NCBI GenBank assembly: GCA_964035545.1
Contig: OZ037766.1
Coordinates: forward strand, 16,252,222-16,316,221
Source: Bugula neritina
Taxonomy: Eukaryota; Bryozoa; Gymnolaemata; Cheilostomatida; Bugulidae
DNA: 64,000 nucleotides
Direction: 5' to 3'
A model generated the notes under the pieces. It was not told where the DNA came from. It searched no databases and worked only from the letters and a program-made list of their open reading frames with translations. Below, piece after piece: positions 10,701-22,600 of the stretch. The number at the start of each line of letters is the position of its first letter. Position 1 is the stretch's first letter. A program made the position numbers and the translations under genes.

Positions 10701-13265
10701 GTTATTCTTTACCCTTTAGTTACATCATTCTATTATCTAAATAATCAATGAATAGTCAGCCCATGCAAGAACTCGTACTACCAAGTGGACAATGTTAGAC
10801 AACCTGAAAGTTCTCTTTGAGTGTTGTGATAAGATGTGATGTTTCCATTTCTAGAATCAGTTGTACTGGTCTGACTGGGCCACCAAGCACATTGTCACGG
10901 CCAACAAATACACTGGTGGCAACATAACCAGCCTCCTCACCAACTTGGAGCAGCCAATGGACCTCAAAGTATTCCACCCAATGACTCAGCAGAACAGCAC
11001 CAATCACTGCAAGGTGATCCAAGACAGCACAGACAAGTGCGATCATATCTGCGTCCCCAAACCATGGAGCAGAGACTCTACTACCTCAGACTACAGGTGA
11101 GCACCACTTGGCTGGAATTCTCAGACCATACTGCCATTAATCATTGTTCTATGATTATTTTGACAGCTCTGATATATGAGTTGTGTTGCATTGTGTTGCT
11201 TGACTAGTTGAGTCTAGTGTTGACCTGAATTTGCTGTAGTCCTGTTGATGATGACTTACCTAAACACACGTGTCTATGTGCAACTGGCTACACACTTAAC
11301 CCAGACGGCAGGACATGTCAGCTGATAGAGACGGCCACCAAATCTGCAGGCAAACCTTTGCAGGCATCAGAAGCTCACCGAGCTCCACAGGCTTCACTAG
11401 AAAAGAAGGATGGAAAGGGATCTATTGCAATAATAGCAGGCTGCACTGTGCTCGCTTTGGCCGTTATCGTTGGAGTGGTAAGTGCTTTATTTCAACTGCA
11501 GCTTGGTTGGTTGTTGTGGTTTTTAGAAAGTCACTTGCTTACCAGATGAAACTGGGAGGGGGTTGCAGGATGAAAGCTCAGTAGCTAGTCTACGGTGTGA
11601 TTGATGTATGAATTCATAATAGAAAAACTGTCATACACTGTCCAATAATACTTGCTGGAATTAGTCAGGCCATACTCTGGCGTCATGTCCTGGCTAATTT
11701 GTTCAAATTTAATCCTGCCAAGTGCTTGCTCATCGCCTGCAATCCTTCTGGGAATTAATATGTTGGTGTTGTAACCGTAGAATTATGAAAAAAGCTAGTT
11801 TAATGAGTTATCATATGCTTATACAAACAGTAATTATATTTATAAGTATGGCCTGATTTGTTTGTAGGTTGCTGTGATAGCAGTTAAGAAAATTAGACGT
11901 AGCAAATCAAAGAGAATGAATTTTGACAACCCAATATATAAGAGAACTACTGAGGACAAGTTGGAGTTGCCTCGACACGAATATCAGCCCTCTGAGACTG
12001 ATCCATCGGTGAGTTTACTGGTGGTGCCACTTCAACCAGTTATTCTCTTCAACCCTTTCCTTGGTTCTTGTGCCTCACTTTCAGTTCTTACCACTTCCTT
12101 TTCTCCATTTACTGAAGCAACATGTTTTGGCCTCCTGCTTTAGCTGGCAGTGAGATAGGCTTCTATTTATCTCCCCTTTCCTTAAATTAAAATAACCACT
12201 AAGTCGAGGACCCAGCTGGTATCTGTTGGTTGGTATATCTTTACTGTGTCCTAACTACATTCACTTCTATTAACTTCATTGATACAAAATGCTGACATAA
12301 TTATAGCCGACATCGTCAAACTATGCAGAGGTTTGCATAGATGTACTCCCTATACCAGGTAAACATGATCCCTTTGCACCATTTCACTAAAATATCTGGC
12401 TCAGTAGTTGAAAGTCAGCACCTCTGAACCTGTTCAAGTGCGATGTTACTAATTCATTGGCTTGTGCTGTGTACTGAATGAATTGATATGTCATAGTTTA
12501 GTTTGGCTGACCTCTCTACTCTACTCTACTCTAAGCTCTTGAGCTTGCATGTTCTACTGCTTACCAGGTCCCACTTGATGCATGGAACTTGAACTAATAG
12601 TAGCTGCTGCATGTATTTCACTGCATTTGCCGATATTCATTGCAGTTTATTCTACCTATACACCAATCAATTAGTACCTATGAACAGTGTTGAGCAAAAA
12701 ATGATCCTTTATTGTCAAATTCCTTCAACAAAAGCTTTTGTTTGTTTTCTGTGTTTGAGTTTTAATTCAGATGAACTATGTTTATTATAAGTGCTTAGTT
12801 ACAGGCCAAGCACAACCAATTAATACCATTGTGAGTAAGTAAGTAAGGGGGTGGGTATGGGGTGATGTGTTTTAGCCAACCAGTGCCCTATGGCATTGTA
12901 TTACCTAATGGTTCATAATCAGGAGTAGGGGTGTTGTCCCAAACTCTAGAGGTGGGAGTAAGCTGCTTGACAACTATAGATCTTGACAGTACCATAAACA
13001 AAACAATAGTATTAGCTTAGCTTTACCAGACATGCTTATCTTGATCTATGCTTACTCTTAGCATGGTATCTTTCACCCTATGTTGATTCAAGGAGTTAAT
13101 AAACCACAGACCGATATGGTAGCTTCACCTCTGCTTAGGTTCTGTTTCCATGCTGTACTCAGCTACTACTGTTGTACACATATGTGAATGTATCTTTTAC
13201 AGGCAGTGATGCCGTTAACGTCTTCTGAGAGTGTATCTACTTCAAATGAAGATTTTGACGTATGA
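4733..13265 (+). CDS. LDL-receptor family endocytic receptor (VLDLR/LRP8-like), 15 exons
   Basis: Exons read by GT/AG sites and consistent phase: 4733-4814, 4937-5053, 6328-6456, 6885-6998, 7105-7412, 7568-7946, 8041-8208, 8347-8481, 8661-8878, 8996-9250, 9650-9943, 10855-11096, 11240-11477, 11868-12008, 13203-13265. They give about 960 residues, close to vertebrate VLDLR/LRP8. Order: signal peptide (first ~21 residues); eight LDLa repeats (~29-376) with CDGxxDCxxGxDExxC cores; EGF (~378-432); calcium-binding EGF starting DKNEC (~433-475); a YWTD beta-propeller (~478-790) with LYWTD, FWSD, LYWID and LYWSD strands; a third EGF; a transmembrane helix (~874-899); a basic stop-transfer [10 protein letters not shown]; and a cytoplasmic FDNPIY signal (912-917), the clathrin-adaptor/PTB site used for endocytosis. 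LDLa repeats normally bind lipoprotein or secreted ligands and the propeller releases them at endosomal pH. The ligand here is unknown. Eight LDLa repeats and one propeller match VLDLR better than the large LRPs. Assembly is by eye; the last exon may be spliced alternatively. Confidence 0.92.
5271..5325. repeat. (TATGC)11 microsatellite in receptor intron 2
   Basis: Eleven perfect tandem copies of the pentamer TATGC lie between receptor exons 2 and 3. No coding role is visible. The array is perfect and so is probably length-polymorphic. Confidence 0.95.
9269..9284. repeat. Poly-C run in receptor intron 10
   Basis: A run of 16 C residues lies 18 bases after the exon ending at 9250. It is a homopolymer and could be a sequencing-length artefact. 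It does not affect the coding sequence. Confidence 0.85.
12307..12358 (+). CDS. Possible alternative 52-nt cassette exon of the receptor tail
   Basis: The segment is bounded by TTATAG and CAG|GTAAAC and is open in the phase left by the exon ending at 12008, reading [17 protein letters not shown]. It is 52 nt (not a multiple of three), so including it shifts the last exon and ends translation at 13228 after SDAVNVF. Skipping it gives the tail ending NEDFDV at 13265. Either form keeps the FDNPIY signal. Both splice sites look acceptable, but transcript support is needed to know whether it is used. Confidence 0.4.
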
Positions 13266-14140
13266 TGTCTCCTATAGCAATCTCAGTCCATCCATTGTAA
13301 GCTCTAGCTCAAACCAACTTCCTTAGGGAACAGGAGAACTAATGATTGTGAGGGTCGTTGTGAGAAAGGGCTCGCCGGCCTTCCAGATTGTTCTATTAGG
13401 TGCTAAATTCTGCATGCAGCCTGGAAGTTTGTACAAGCCGGACATCTGGCGATGGACTATCACTAGTTTTACTACAAGTTGAATGCTAAAGAGAGTAAGA
13501 TGTAAATAGTGACTGAACTGTAGGTAGCATAATTTATTTTTATACAAATACTTGGAAAAAGTAAAACTACCGTTGAAGGTTTTTTTCTTTTATTTCTGTC
13601 AGGTTATAATTAAGTTCTATTATGAGTATACATGCATACTAACCCTTCTTGGATTGTAATTTATGGTTCTATAATACACACCTGAACTTGTAATAGCATT
13701 TTAACAAGTTTCATTTTGCATGTAGTAATTGTTAATTCTGTTCTTGACTGTTGTCTTCAATCTTCCAGACTTCTATTACTATACCAGTCATTGTCTATAA
13801 TCTGTACTGTTACTGTTTTGTCATGACCAGCCTGAAATGGTTGTATATTTTTGTATAAAATGTTACTGTGGATGGTGACTGCTTGACTAATGTACTTTTT
13901 ATTAGGCAGAGAAATTTATTTGCTCAAACATTCCTCCATGTTGGTATGTTATATCAGTTGTCACGTATATTACCCATATGTTACCCAGTGTCTATTTTAT
14001 TCTGTAAATTTATTATAGGTGTGTTGCAAGTTTCATGTTTAAAAGTTTGTTAATCACAATATTACTATCTATGTTTTAACTTAGGAAATTGTGAACTATC
14101 TTATAGCCAAAGTGTAAATAAAAAGTTATGTTGAAATCTA
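13266..14140 (+). other. Probable 3'UTR of the LDL-receptor gene
   Basis: This AT-rich stretch follows the stop at 13265 and reaches a canonical AATAAA at 14117-14122. It contains no convincing coding sequence. The extent is inferred from the polyadenylation signal only. Confidence 0.5.
14117..14122 (+). terminator. AATAAA polyadenylation signal, receptor gene
   Basis: This is a canonical AATAAA about 850 bases after the receptor stop codon, on the same strand. Other AT-rich hexamers exist nearby, so the assignment is provisional. Confidence 0.45.
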
Positions 14141-16446
14141 AGAATGAAATGCAATACCATTAATATGCCAATCAACTTACTGAATGACAGACCGGTCTAT
14201 GGATTGTAATAGAACACCCCTTCAAAGTTGTAAATGAGGCTAATCTCCGCAATGAGGGTATGGCCTGATCTAAACGGATATATGAGGTCACAGCTTGACC
14301 TAGTTAACAGCCATTGATTGCCGTTAGTCAAGTGTGGCAGTTCAAAAGTTTCAGAATCTCGTTTCAGGCTCGTATATGTATAGCATACGATAATTATCAT
14401 GAAAACCGTCTCATGCTGGAATGTCAAAGCTGTTTGATTTAAAAAGCATTCTGTTCAGCTAGGACCTGCATCTTTGACATAAAAACTACTTTTGTTGATC
14501 TAGCACTGAACCCAATTATTAGCTGTAGCAACATCATTTTATGCTCTCTATATAAGCAGATTCATGAAACTTAAAAACCAACTATATTCTATATAAGCAG
14601 TGGAATTTATCCATTCTGGACTGCCGTGCAAACTACTAACAATGTTGGTCTAAGAAAACCACACGTCTTGAGATAAATATGACAATATGTAAAATAATGC
14701 AGACAGATATGAACAAATGTCACTCAAAACCCCGAGCTGCACAATATGCTTTTTACATTTTGAAGAAACCGCATAATTATAATATTCCCCTATAGAAAAC
14801 TGCTTAAATATTAGCTACTTGATGAATTAGTAGTTATAAAGGCATGGCGAAAAACATATATTTTGCAGCTCAGAGTTAACCCATCATAAGTGCAAAAGTG
14901 GGGATGGTGTTTGGTTGGTTTGCAAACAAATTACATTAGTTTGCCACCTGGTGCAGTCATAGCCATGTGACCGACACAATTTACAATGAGATGACGAGAT
15001 GAGAGTGGTAAATTTCCAAAACCAAGCTGTAGCATTTAAAAATTCAGGTCCAAGATAGTGAGTATTTATTTTTGTCCTAGTATATGCTCAAATAATTCAA
15101 CTGAGAAAAATTTGACACAGTTTAGGCAATACCTAGAAAGATTACTTACCATCATGCAATATTCATTATAATTTATTTTTGTACAAGTGTAATATTTTAG
15201 ATATGACCAGTTCAACATAGTATGAGGCAAACTTATTAGCATCATACTCATGTGGTAGTTATAATCAATTGATACATCACACCACTTTTATTGAGGTCAG
15301 TTAATAATTTTGAATCGTAAGACACAATGAATCAGTATGCTGTTTAATTAACAGTAAGTAGCTTACTTGTTTTATCCACTTATGATAGTAATAAGGGCTG
15401 TAGTGCTGACCCAGGATGACTCACAGACACACTAATAATATTACATCATAATCAGCCCCTAACTATTGCACCTAGGTCCTACAAAATAGTAGTACCTAAG
15501 TATGCCAGAACCTATGCATTATGATTCATGTAGACTGTAGAGGATAGATATACCAGAATTGTGCAGTAGCTAAATGCACCTTCTAACATCACCATACAAG
15601 AATCAAGCTATAGCTAGGTTTCTCTATAATTCAATTTAGAGCTCTATGCACTCAACAAAATTGTCATTGTTATGAAAGTGCTATCAATCTTCCAGAAAAA
15701 TGCTTGCTATGGAGCCAACATGCATATACTGACAGCTCAAGAAACATAGAAAACTCATTCAACCCTTAGTAGTAGAATACATGTCATAGCTTTCACTTAA
15801 TAGAAGATTGTAAAATACATCCATGAATACTTTAATAAAGGAGATGGCGATTTTGAGAAGTCTTGTTTATTAAGTTTTGTTATTATACTAAAGTTAAGTG
15901 TACCTGAGTGAAAACTGAGAAGTTACTGAATTTGTCACTATCAGTACATTAATTCAATTTATGGCAAATTTTCTTCAAAAAATTGAAAAGCAAAACTGCT
16001 TTTTTTTTTAGACATTTGCATTTCTCACCATTAATTATTGCCAAATCTACATTTACAATGATTGCAACAGTTTATCTGGTTGCTAATTAATTTACTACTT
16101 TACATAAGAAATTTATTGAAATTATGTAAACATGGCGCTAATCCAGCATTGTTAATTTCCTTTGTATAATCTGAACCTTTCAAGTATCTCTGTCTACACT
16201 TTCTGGTATTATCAAACATGAGCTTTAGTTTACAAGGTTGAGGCTACAACTCCAAGTCTCTCGGATTATAAAGTAGCCAAATACATTTGTAGCCAAATGA
16301 GGTTGTATACCTGAATGAGTAACAAATCATTCACAGGTGAGCGGACGGGGCATTTTATTTTGACAGCTTGCCAACACAAACAAGAAATTTCATCAGATTT
16401 TAGCGACCAGTAAACATGAACTATAAAAACTAGCAGGTTCATTGCT
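14141..16446. other. Intergenic DNA between convergent genes, nothing recognised
   Basis: The sequence is AT-rich. I see no open reading frame with domain features, no tandem array and no clear transposon ends. It separates the 3' ends of the receptor gene (+) and MRPL46 (-). Confidence 0.5.
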
Positions 16447-16452
16447 TTTATT
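16447..16452 (-). terminator. AATAAA polyadenylation signal, MRPL46
   Basis: TTTATT on the plus strand reads AATAAA on the minus strand, about 157 bases after the MRPL46 stop codon at 16609. Position and strand fit the 3' end of that gene. Confidence 0.55.
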
Positions 16453-16608
16453 TGAATTTATAAACAGAAAGAACAATAAAGATGCAACATTCCTCACATT
16501 AAACTTAAAAGAACAATAGCTGGTAGGCTTTAGTCTATCACATAGTCATTTTGCAGGTCACTTTGACAGCGCACCAACATAGTTGGTCATCCATCCAAAT
16601 ACTCCAAT

Positions 16609-19600
16609 TCAATATTCATGCAGCACCGGCTGTACACTTTTCCAATATCGACTGGGAACCATTTCCTTGACCTCGGTTGAGGTTACCCACATGAACTCAT
16701 CATACAACACTGTGCTTTGTTCCTCTAATCTAATCATATCTCCAGACTGAAGCATAGCTTTGTGCAAAAACACCTACAAAAGTGGTTCATTAATACACAA
16801 CATGATGTGAGAGGAAAGAGACACGAGTATTCCTACTGTTGAGATACTGGATACTGCTATTCTGTCACAAGTGGATCTGCTCCATATCACAAGTGGGCGT
16901 AACCCAACCTAACTTTTGACAATACATTAACAGACAAGTGAAGACAGTAAAGTCATTGACACCCAAAGGACTTCTCATCTACACAGACATCTTAGTGCAT
17001 TCTTTGGAAGCCAACAACAGTTCTACTTACACTTATACACCTACAGAGCCGTATAATTCACCAACGCACTATCAAGTAGCTATCATAGTTAACAGGTTTT
17101 CAAGGATGGAGTGTCAAAGCCCCTTTGTTTATTTCAAATTCAAATGTTTAAAATGACAATGCAGACCTGGAGCACATTCATTTACATAATTGAATTAACT
17201 CAATTTATTATGCTAAGTGATTAAAGAAAGTGTTTGAACTAAGAGTCCCCCATCCTTTAGCCACAGTTAACTAGTCACCTGTTCAGAATATGAAATTGTT
17301 TTCAATAATTACTACTTATAAATTTTCAGTAACAGAAGGAGCAGGAGTTGAACTATAAGGCATTAAATAAATTACTATTTTAATGTTGAAAAAATAGTTA
17401 GCTATTTGTATCATGAGAAGAATGCTAAGTATTTAGTGTATGCACTGACACAATATCAAATTGTGTCAGTGCATATAATAATATTAATTAACCAATTCCT
17501 ATGATGAAATGCTGAATCATAACAAAACCCTCTCAGGTATGATGGATACTCCTAGTCTAGGATGAGACGACACCTAGTGGCAGCAGTCCACCAGGTACGC
17601 TGACTGAAAACCTGGGAGAAGCAACTGCAGTTTAATGACTGAATACACAACTAATATCATTTAATTTATTGCAGAGCCAAATCTTAGTAAGGAATACAAG
17701 ATCGGAAGCTAATTTTGAACTTATAAAAACAAAAAATGCATAGCTATGAAGTTAGCTGCTTTATAAAATTCAATCAACTACTATGCATTAGTTGGCGGCA
17801 ACTTCTATTTTCACTCAGTCATTTTGTAAGCCAAGGTCAAAGTTCCCACATCTGTTTAGGATAATTGCTGAAAAAATAATTATTCAACATTTTTGGGTGC
17901 TGGAGGACAGATTTCGTCATTCCTTCTGGTACTAAACATGCAGAACACAGAACTTTCACAGAGTGATGAAATAATCACAACTTTACATCACAATCAATTT
18001 TATACTTTCTCTGTTATTTGATATTCTCTCTGTTATGTTGAAACTTGCATATAACATGTGTAATTATGGTGCTACCTTGATTCCTTTAACAAATTTGCTT
18101 TGGTTTGGGGTGCTGAGGGGAAATGAGTGTTGAATATTAGGTAACTTATAAAATTGCAACATTTGCACACACCTCTTTTTTAATGTTACATCTCCAAAGG
18201 TGCCTATAAGAACCAATCTTAGCAAGGGATAACCATACAGATTTAAAACAGTTATAAATGAGTACCAACACAGGCTCCAAACTATGTTTCAAATCTGGAA
18301 AAATAGCAATATTGGGAGCAATTCAGAGATTTGAATATATAACAGGCAGTTTTACTGCCACATTTATCAAGCTGAATATAAAATTCAGTTTTACAACAGT
18401 TCAAGTTGTTGCAAAAGAATTCACCTCAGGATATTTTGCTCTCAGTTAGGCCTGTAGCTGACTACGGAATGGAGATGTTGTTTAGCCAACCGCTGAGAAA
18501 TCTATTCTCATAATTTGGCAGCACACTGGGGCAACAGGATCCCAGCCAACCAACCCAGCTACCAGATTATAAACATCAACTAACCTTTGCTCCTTGGTGC
18601 GAGGTGGTGGTTGATACGGATTTGCTGGGATACTGGACTCTATAGTGAGAGACTGGAGCATTTCCAATGAACTGTAGAGTTAAACCTGGTGAGAGCTCAT
18701 TGGCAACTCTTTCGCTTGTCTGCAGAATATAGAAGATTGTTATTAGATGCTGCAGAAGTGACAGTATTTCATCAACACTGATGCAACTGATTATTATCCT
18801 ATGCTATGTGTGGACAGACATCTTGTTCCTACAGAGGAATATCTAGTAAAGCATTGAATACTTTGTAATTCTTATAATGCAATTTATTTCATAACTTTTT
18901 TCTTTGCCAAAAGCAATCGCAATATTTTATTGATTCTGGAGAATTCTGGAAGGCCATTATGTGACTGATCATAGTTTTATACATTTATAGTGTTTAGCAG
19001 ACAACTACCACAATATACCTAATTGACCGATAGATATGCGTCTGGCTGCTTAGCATACCAAGTAATTCAGCTAGTAGTATTATTATACCATCTGTGTAGA
19101 GCACACCCTATAAACAGTGAGTCCATCTATTCATTTCACACTTGTAGATAAATCAGTTACAACTTTTGGGTAAAGGAGACCCATTTTGCTGTGTTATCCT
19201 TACATTGTATTCAAATCCCAGTAGTACAGGTTTACTAACCACAGGGGGAGGGGTAAAAGAACTAGGAAACCAAGAAAATGGATAAATTTCCGTCAGTAAC
19301 ACTTAAGTCTAAACTATATTTTCATTGAAAATCAATCCCACTGTCCCACCACAAACTCCCGAGTGCAATAAAACCACTCATAGTTGCATTGAATGACGAG
19401 CATAGCACATGGTGGAGATAATGGCTAGGTTTCCTATACAATATATCATGTTATAGTTACCTCAACATTATTAGTGCAGTAATAACTAAAAACATATGTA
19501 TTAAATAATATTTCAATGATATATTAGCTTATTACAGTTCAACGGTTATTCCTTACAGAATGGCAATGACTATACATCACATACAGAGAAGGTAATAAAG

Positions 19601-22600
19601 CCGTTAGACATCGACGGAGAAGATAAGACTTTTGGCGGGAAGCTTCATTCAATTCAGTCAAGTGTGTGATACTAATGTAAGCATTGCCAGCTTATAGCAG
19701 TAGCCGGCACAGGGTGATAGACCATGAAAATGAACTAAACAACTTTGTTGCTAAACTTTTTCTTGGCACAGAAAAACATATTAATTGAAATGAAATGTTA
19801 ATGTTGAAAAGATCTGTCAAAAATTGACCTGCAAAAACCATTCGAGGAAAAAGAGACCAGTCACTCTAGTACAAAAATATGAAATTACAAGAAATGAGAC
19901 CACAAAAAAGTAGAGCTGCCAAGTTATGACACCAGAGTGCATTGCATGTTCACAGAGTTCTATTGCAAAACAACACTGTACATAGTTATGGATGCTAACT
20001 GATATACAAGAAAGGCTTTGAATAGCACAAAACATCACCCACACAAGTATCACTATTAACCCAATAACAAGCTAATGTTACGCAATACTGAAGCTGTTGG
20101 CTCCTGAACTACATGGCAAGGCGCCACAGGGCAGGCAAGATGGTGGGAGTTGTCTTCTTTTACACATTAGTAATCTTTACCCTAACCAATAAAAATGCTA
20201 ATATTGTATAATCATTGTAGAATTGGTAGTTTGGTGTGTGTGGTGTGTGTTTAGAGAAATACTGGGAGCCCTACACATAGTGTGCAGCTTATGTTATGTT
20301 ACTGGGTATTATAAACCCTTCAATAACACAGTAATAGCTGCTATGTTCTGGTAATGAGGTGGAAAACTTGGCAAGTGCAGTTTATAAACTCAAAGTAGCA
20401 AACTGACATTATTACATAATATTTAGTGAAAAAATACACTATGTTGTGCTTGTATTCAGCAGTATTGGTTCTCTATTATAAATAGTGGGCTTATTAACAA
20501 CATGAAGATCGGATGATCCTGTTAGAATGTGGATTGTGGCCAAGCCTAGAATTTCAATAATAGTTTAGTATTTGGGTTTGGAACGTGATGATCTTACTCC
20601 ACAGCAAGACAATTTCTCACGCTATAAAGTTTCACTACAACTAGGGCTATTTAAAATACTGCCTCTCCACTTAACTGACCAATCACATAGAAATATTAGG
20701 AGAATAGCTAGTCTCAGCAGCTGAAACTAGCACCTGCAAGAACCTGGTAGAGTTGCTGTGATACTGAGGTGTAGTTACCAACATCAAATTATATTAATTA
20801 CAACTAGGATTTTGCTTTCTTTCTTATATTGGAGTTATGTAACTTTTTAAAGCCACAAATTAGTTAGTCCTTAGGAACCTTCTGCACATTCCTCTTTACC
20901 AACTACATACATTCTTTCCAAATCTAACACTAGAAATAAACTGAACAAGTTTGGCAGTAGATTTGGTTACAATGTCATCTCATAAGCAGACAATCTGTGC
21001 TTCATATTAATATTCATAAAAATGGACAGACATGCAGTTATGAACTATACAGTGACAAGCCATAGCCAAGTGACACACCAGCCCCGCCCACTAAGACTGG
21101 CAGCACAATCCATCAACTTAACCACAGTGAGCGAACAATAACAACTAAATCTGTAAAAAATGCAGCATTTGCAAAAACCCACATAAGTGATTATAATTTC
21201 AGTATTATTGTCACTACTACATGCGTCATTAGCTTTTAGTACTGCTAGTACCACTACAGCCCCTGCTTTACTATGTAGTACTGTTACTATGTAGTTCTGT
21301 TACTATGTAGTACTGGTACTATGTAGTACTGTTACTATGTGGCAATGTTGTTATGTAGTATTGTTGTTATGTAGTACTGTTGCTATGTAGTACTGCTACT
21401 ATGTAGTAATGTTACTATGTAGTATTGTTGCTATGTAGAACTGTTACTATGTAGTACTAATTGTATACTGTAACAGTTATTGTTGAGGTAAAAGTAGACC
21501 TGTAGCCTGTTGTATAGCTTCTGGAATGCTTGCGACATAAGAAGTTGTCTGCCCACTCAACAAAAAAGCTCGGCTTTTTAAAAGTCCAGACAGAAAGTCG
21601 AAACTAGAAATCACGAACTTGAGTTAGAGCCCAACTGCTGTCTAAGATCTTTCCCCATCAACATACTGGTTGTCACAACACCCCTCTCCAATTCTACTCT
21701 CCTAACATCTCACCTGCCTCAGTGACTCCCCCTCACGCCACAAACCTTGAGGAAACACCCAGTGGAAATTGTGAGATGGAGGAAACCTCTGTCTCACCAG
21801 CAGGTAGACAGATCTGTCCAGTTTCCTTCTGTGTGTAGATCTGCTATTAGATTCATCTGCCTCTACAACAACACAGCACTGTCTCTCATATCATCTCTGC
21901 CTCCACAGTAATCCTGGCACCATTAGTGATTCAGCAATTTCAACTTCATCATTTCATAAAGGTAGAATTAATAATTTCATAATCAGCTTTGTGCTATACC
22001 TTAAGCTACTAGTATATCATGTACTAACTAGCAAAAGATTATACTCTATTCTGTGATGGAAGTATTTAACCACAAAGTGTTAAGGATGTGGTGGAAAATT
22101 TACATAAATTAACAGGATCTGTCAAACTGCTATTCAGGGATTGTGTTTCACAGTGACAATGAGAGAAGTCAAGTAGTACTAGTTGACTAAATGATCAATC
22201 TTATGTCAGTTATAGTTTCTGATTACTAACTTAGAGGTTAGAATCTCCTTTAGGCTTTTCAAATCAAGAGAGAGAATTACAGGCTAAAATATTTTCATGA
22301 CCTGAATTTTCTATAGTCTGTATATTTGTGAGTTTCGGATGTATTGAGAGAAATTTTCAAATTACAAGAATTTAAAAATTTCCCAAATTTATATAAAGAG
22401 TTATAGTATTATGAACATATACCATAGAGTGCTTTTAATGTTGTAAGATTGTAATGTTATGAACACTTTTCTAGAACTTCTTGGACTAATACAAAATAAT
22501 TAAGGCAAAACTCAACAGGTCCCTTGTTAAAATAATTACATAATAAAGTTACCATTAGTTACATAAAACTTGACGTTCATAGAGAAAAACAGGTGTTGCA

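Noticed and set aside
18258-18449. 63-codon plus-strand frame
   Set aside because: It lies in MRPL46 intron 4 on the opposite strand, with no domain or splice support.
21269-21460. Regularly repeated 15-bp units considered as a CRISPR-like array
   Set aside because: Units are directly tandem without unique spacers and lie in a eukaryotic intron; it is a minisatellite.
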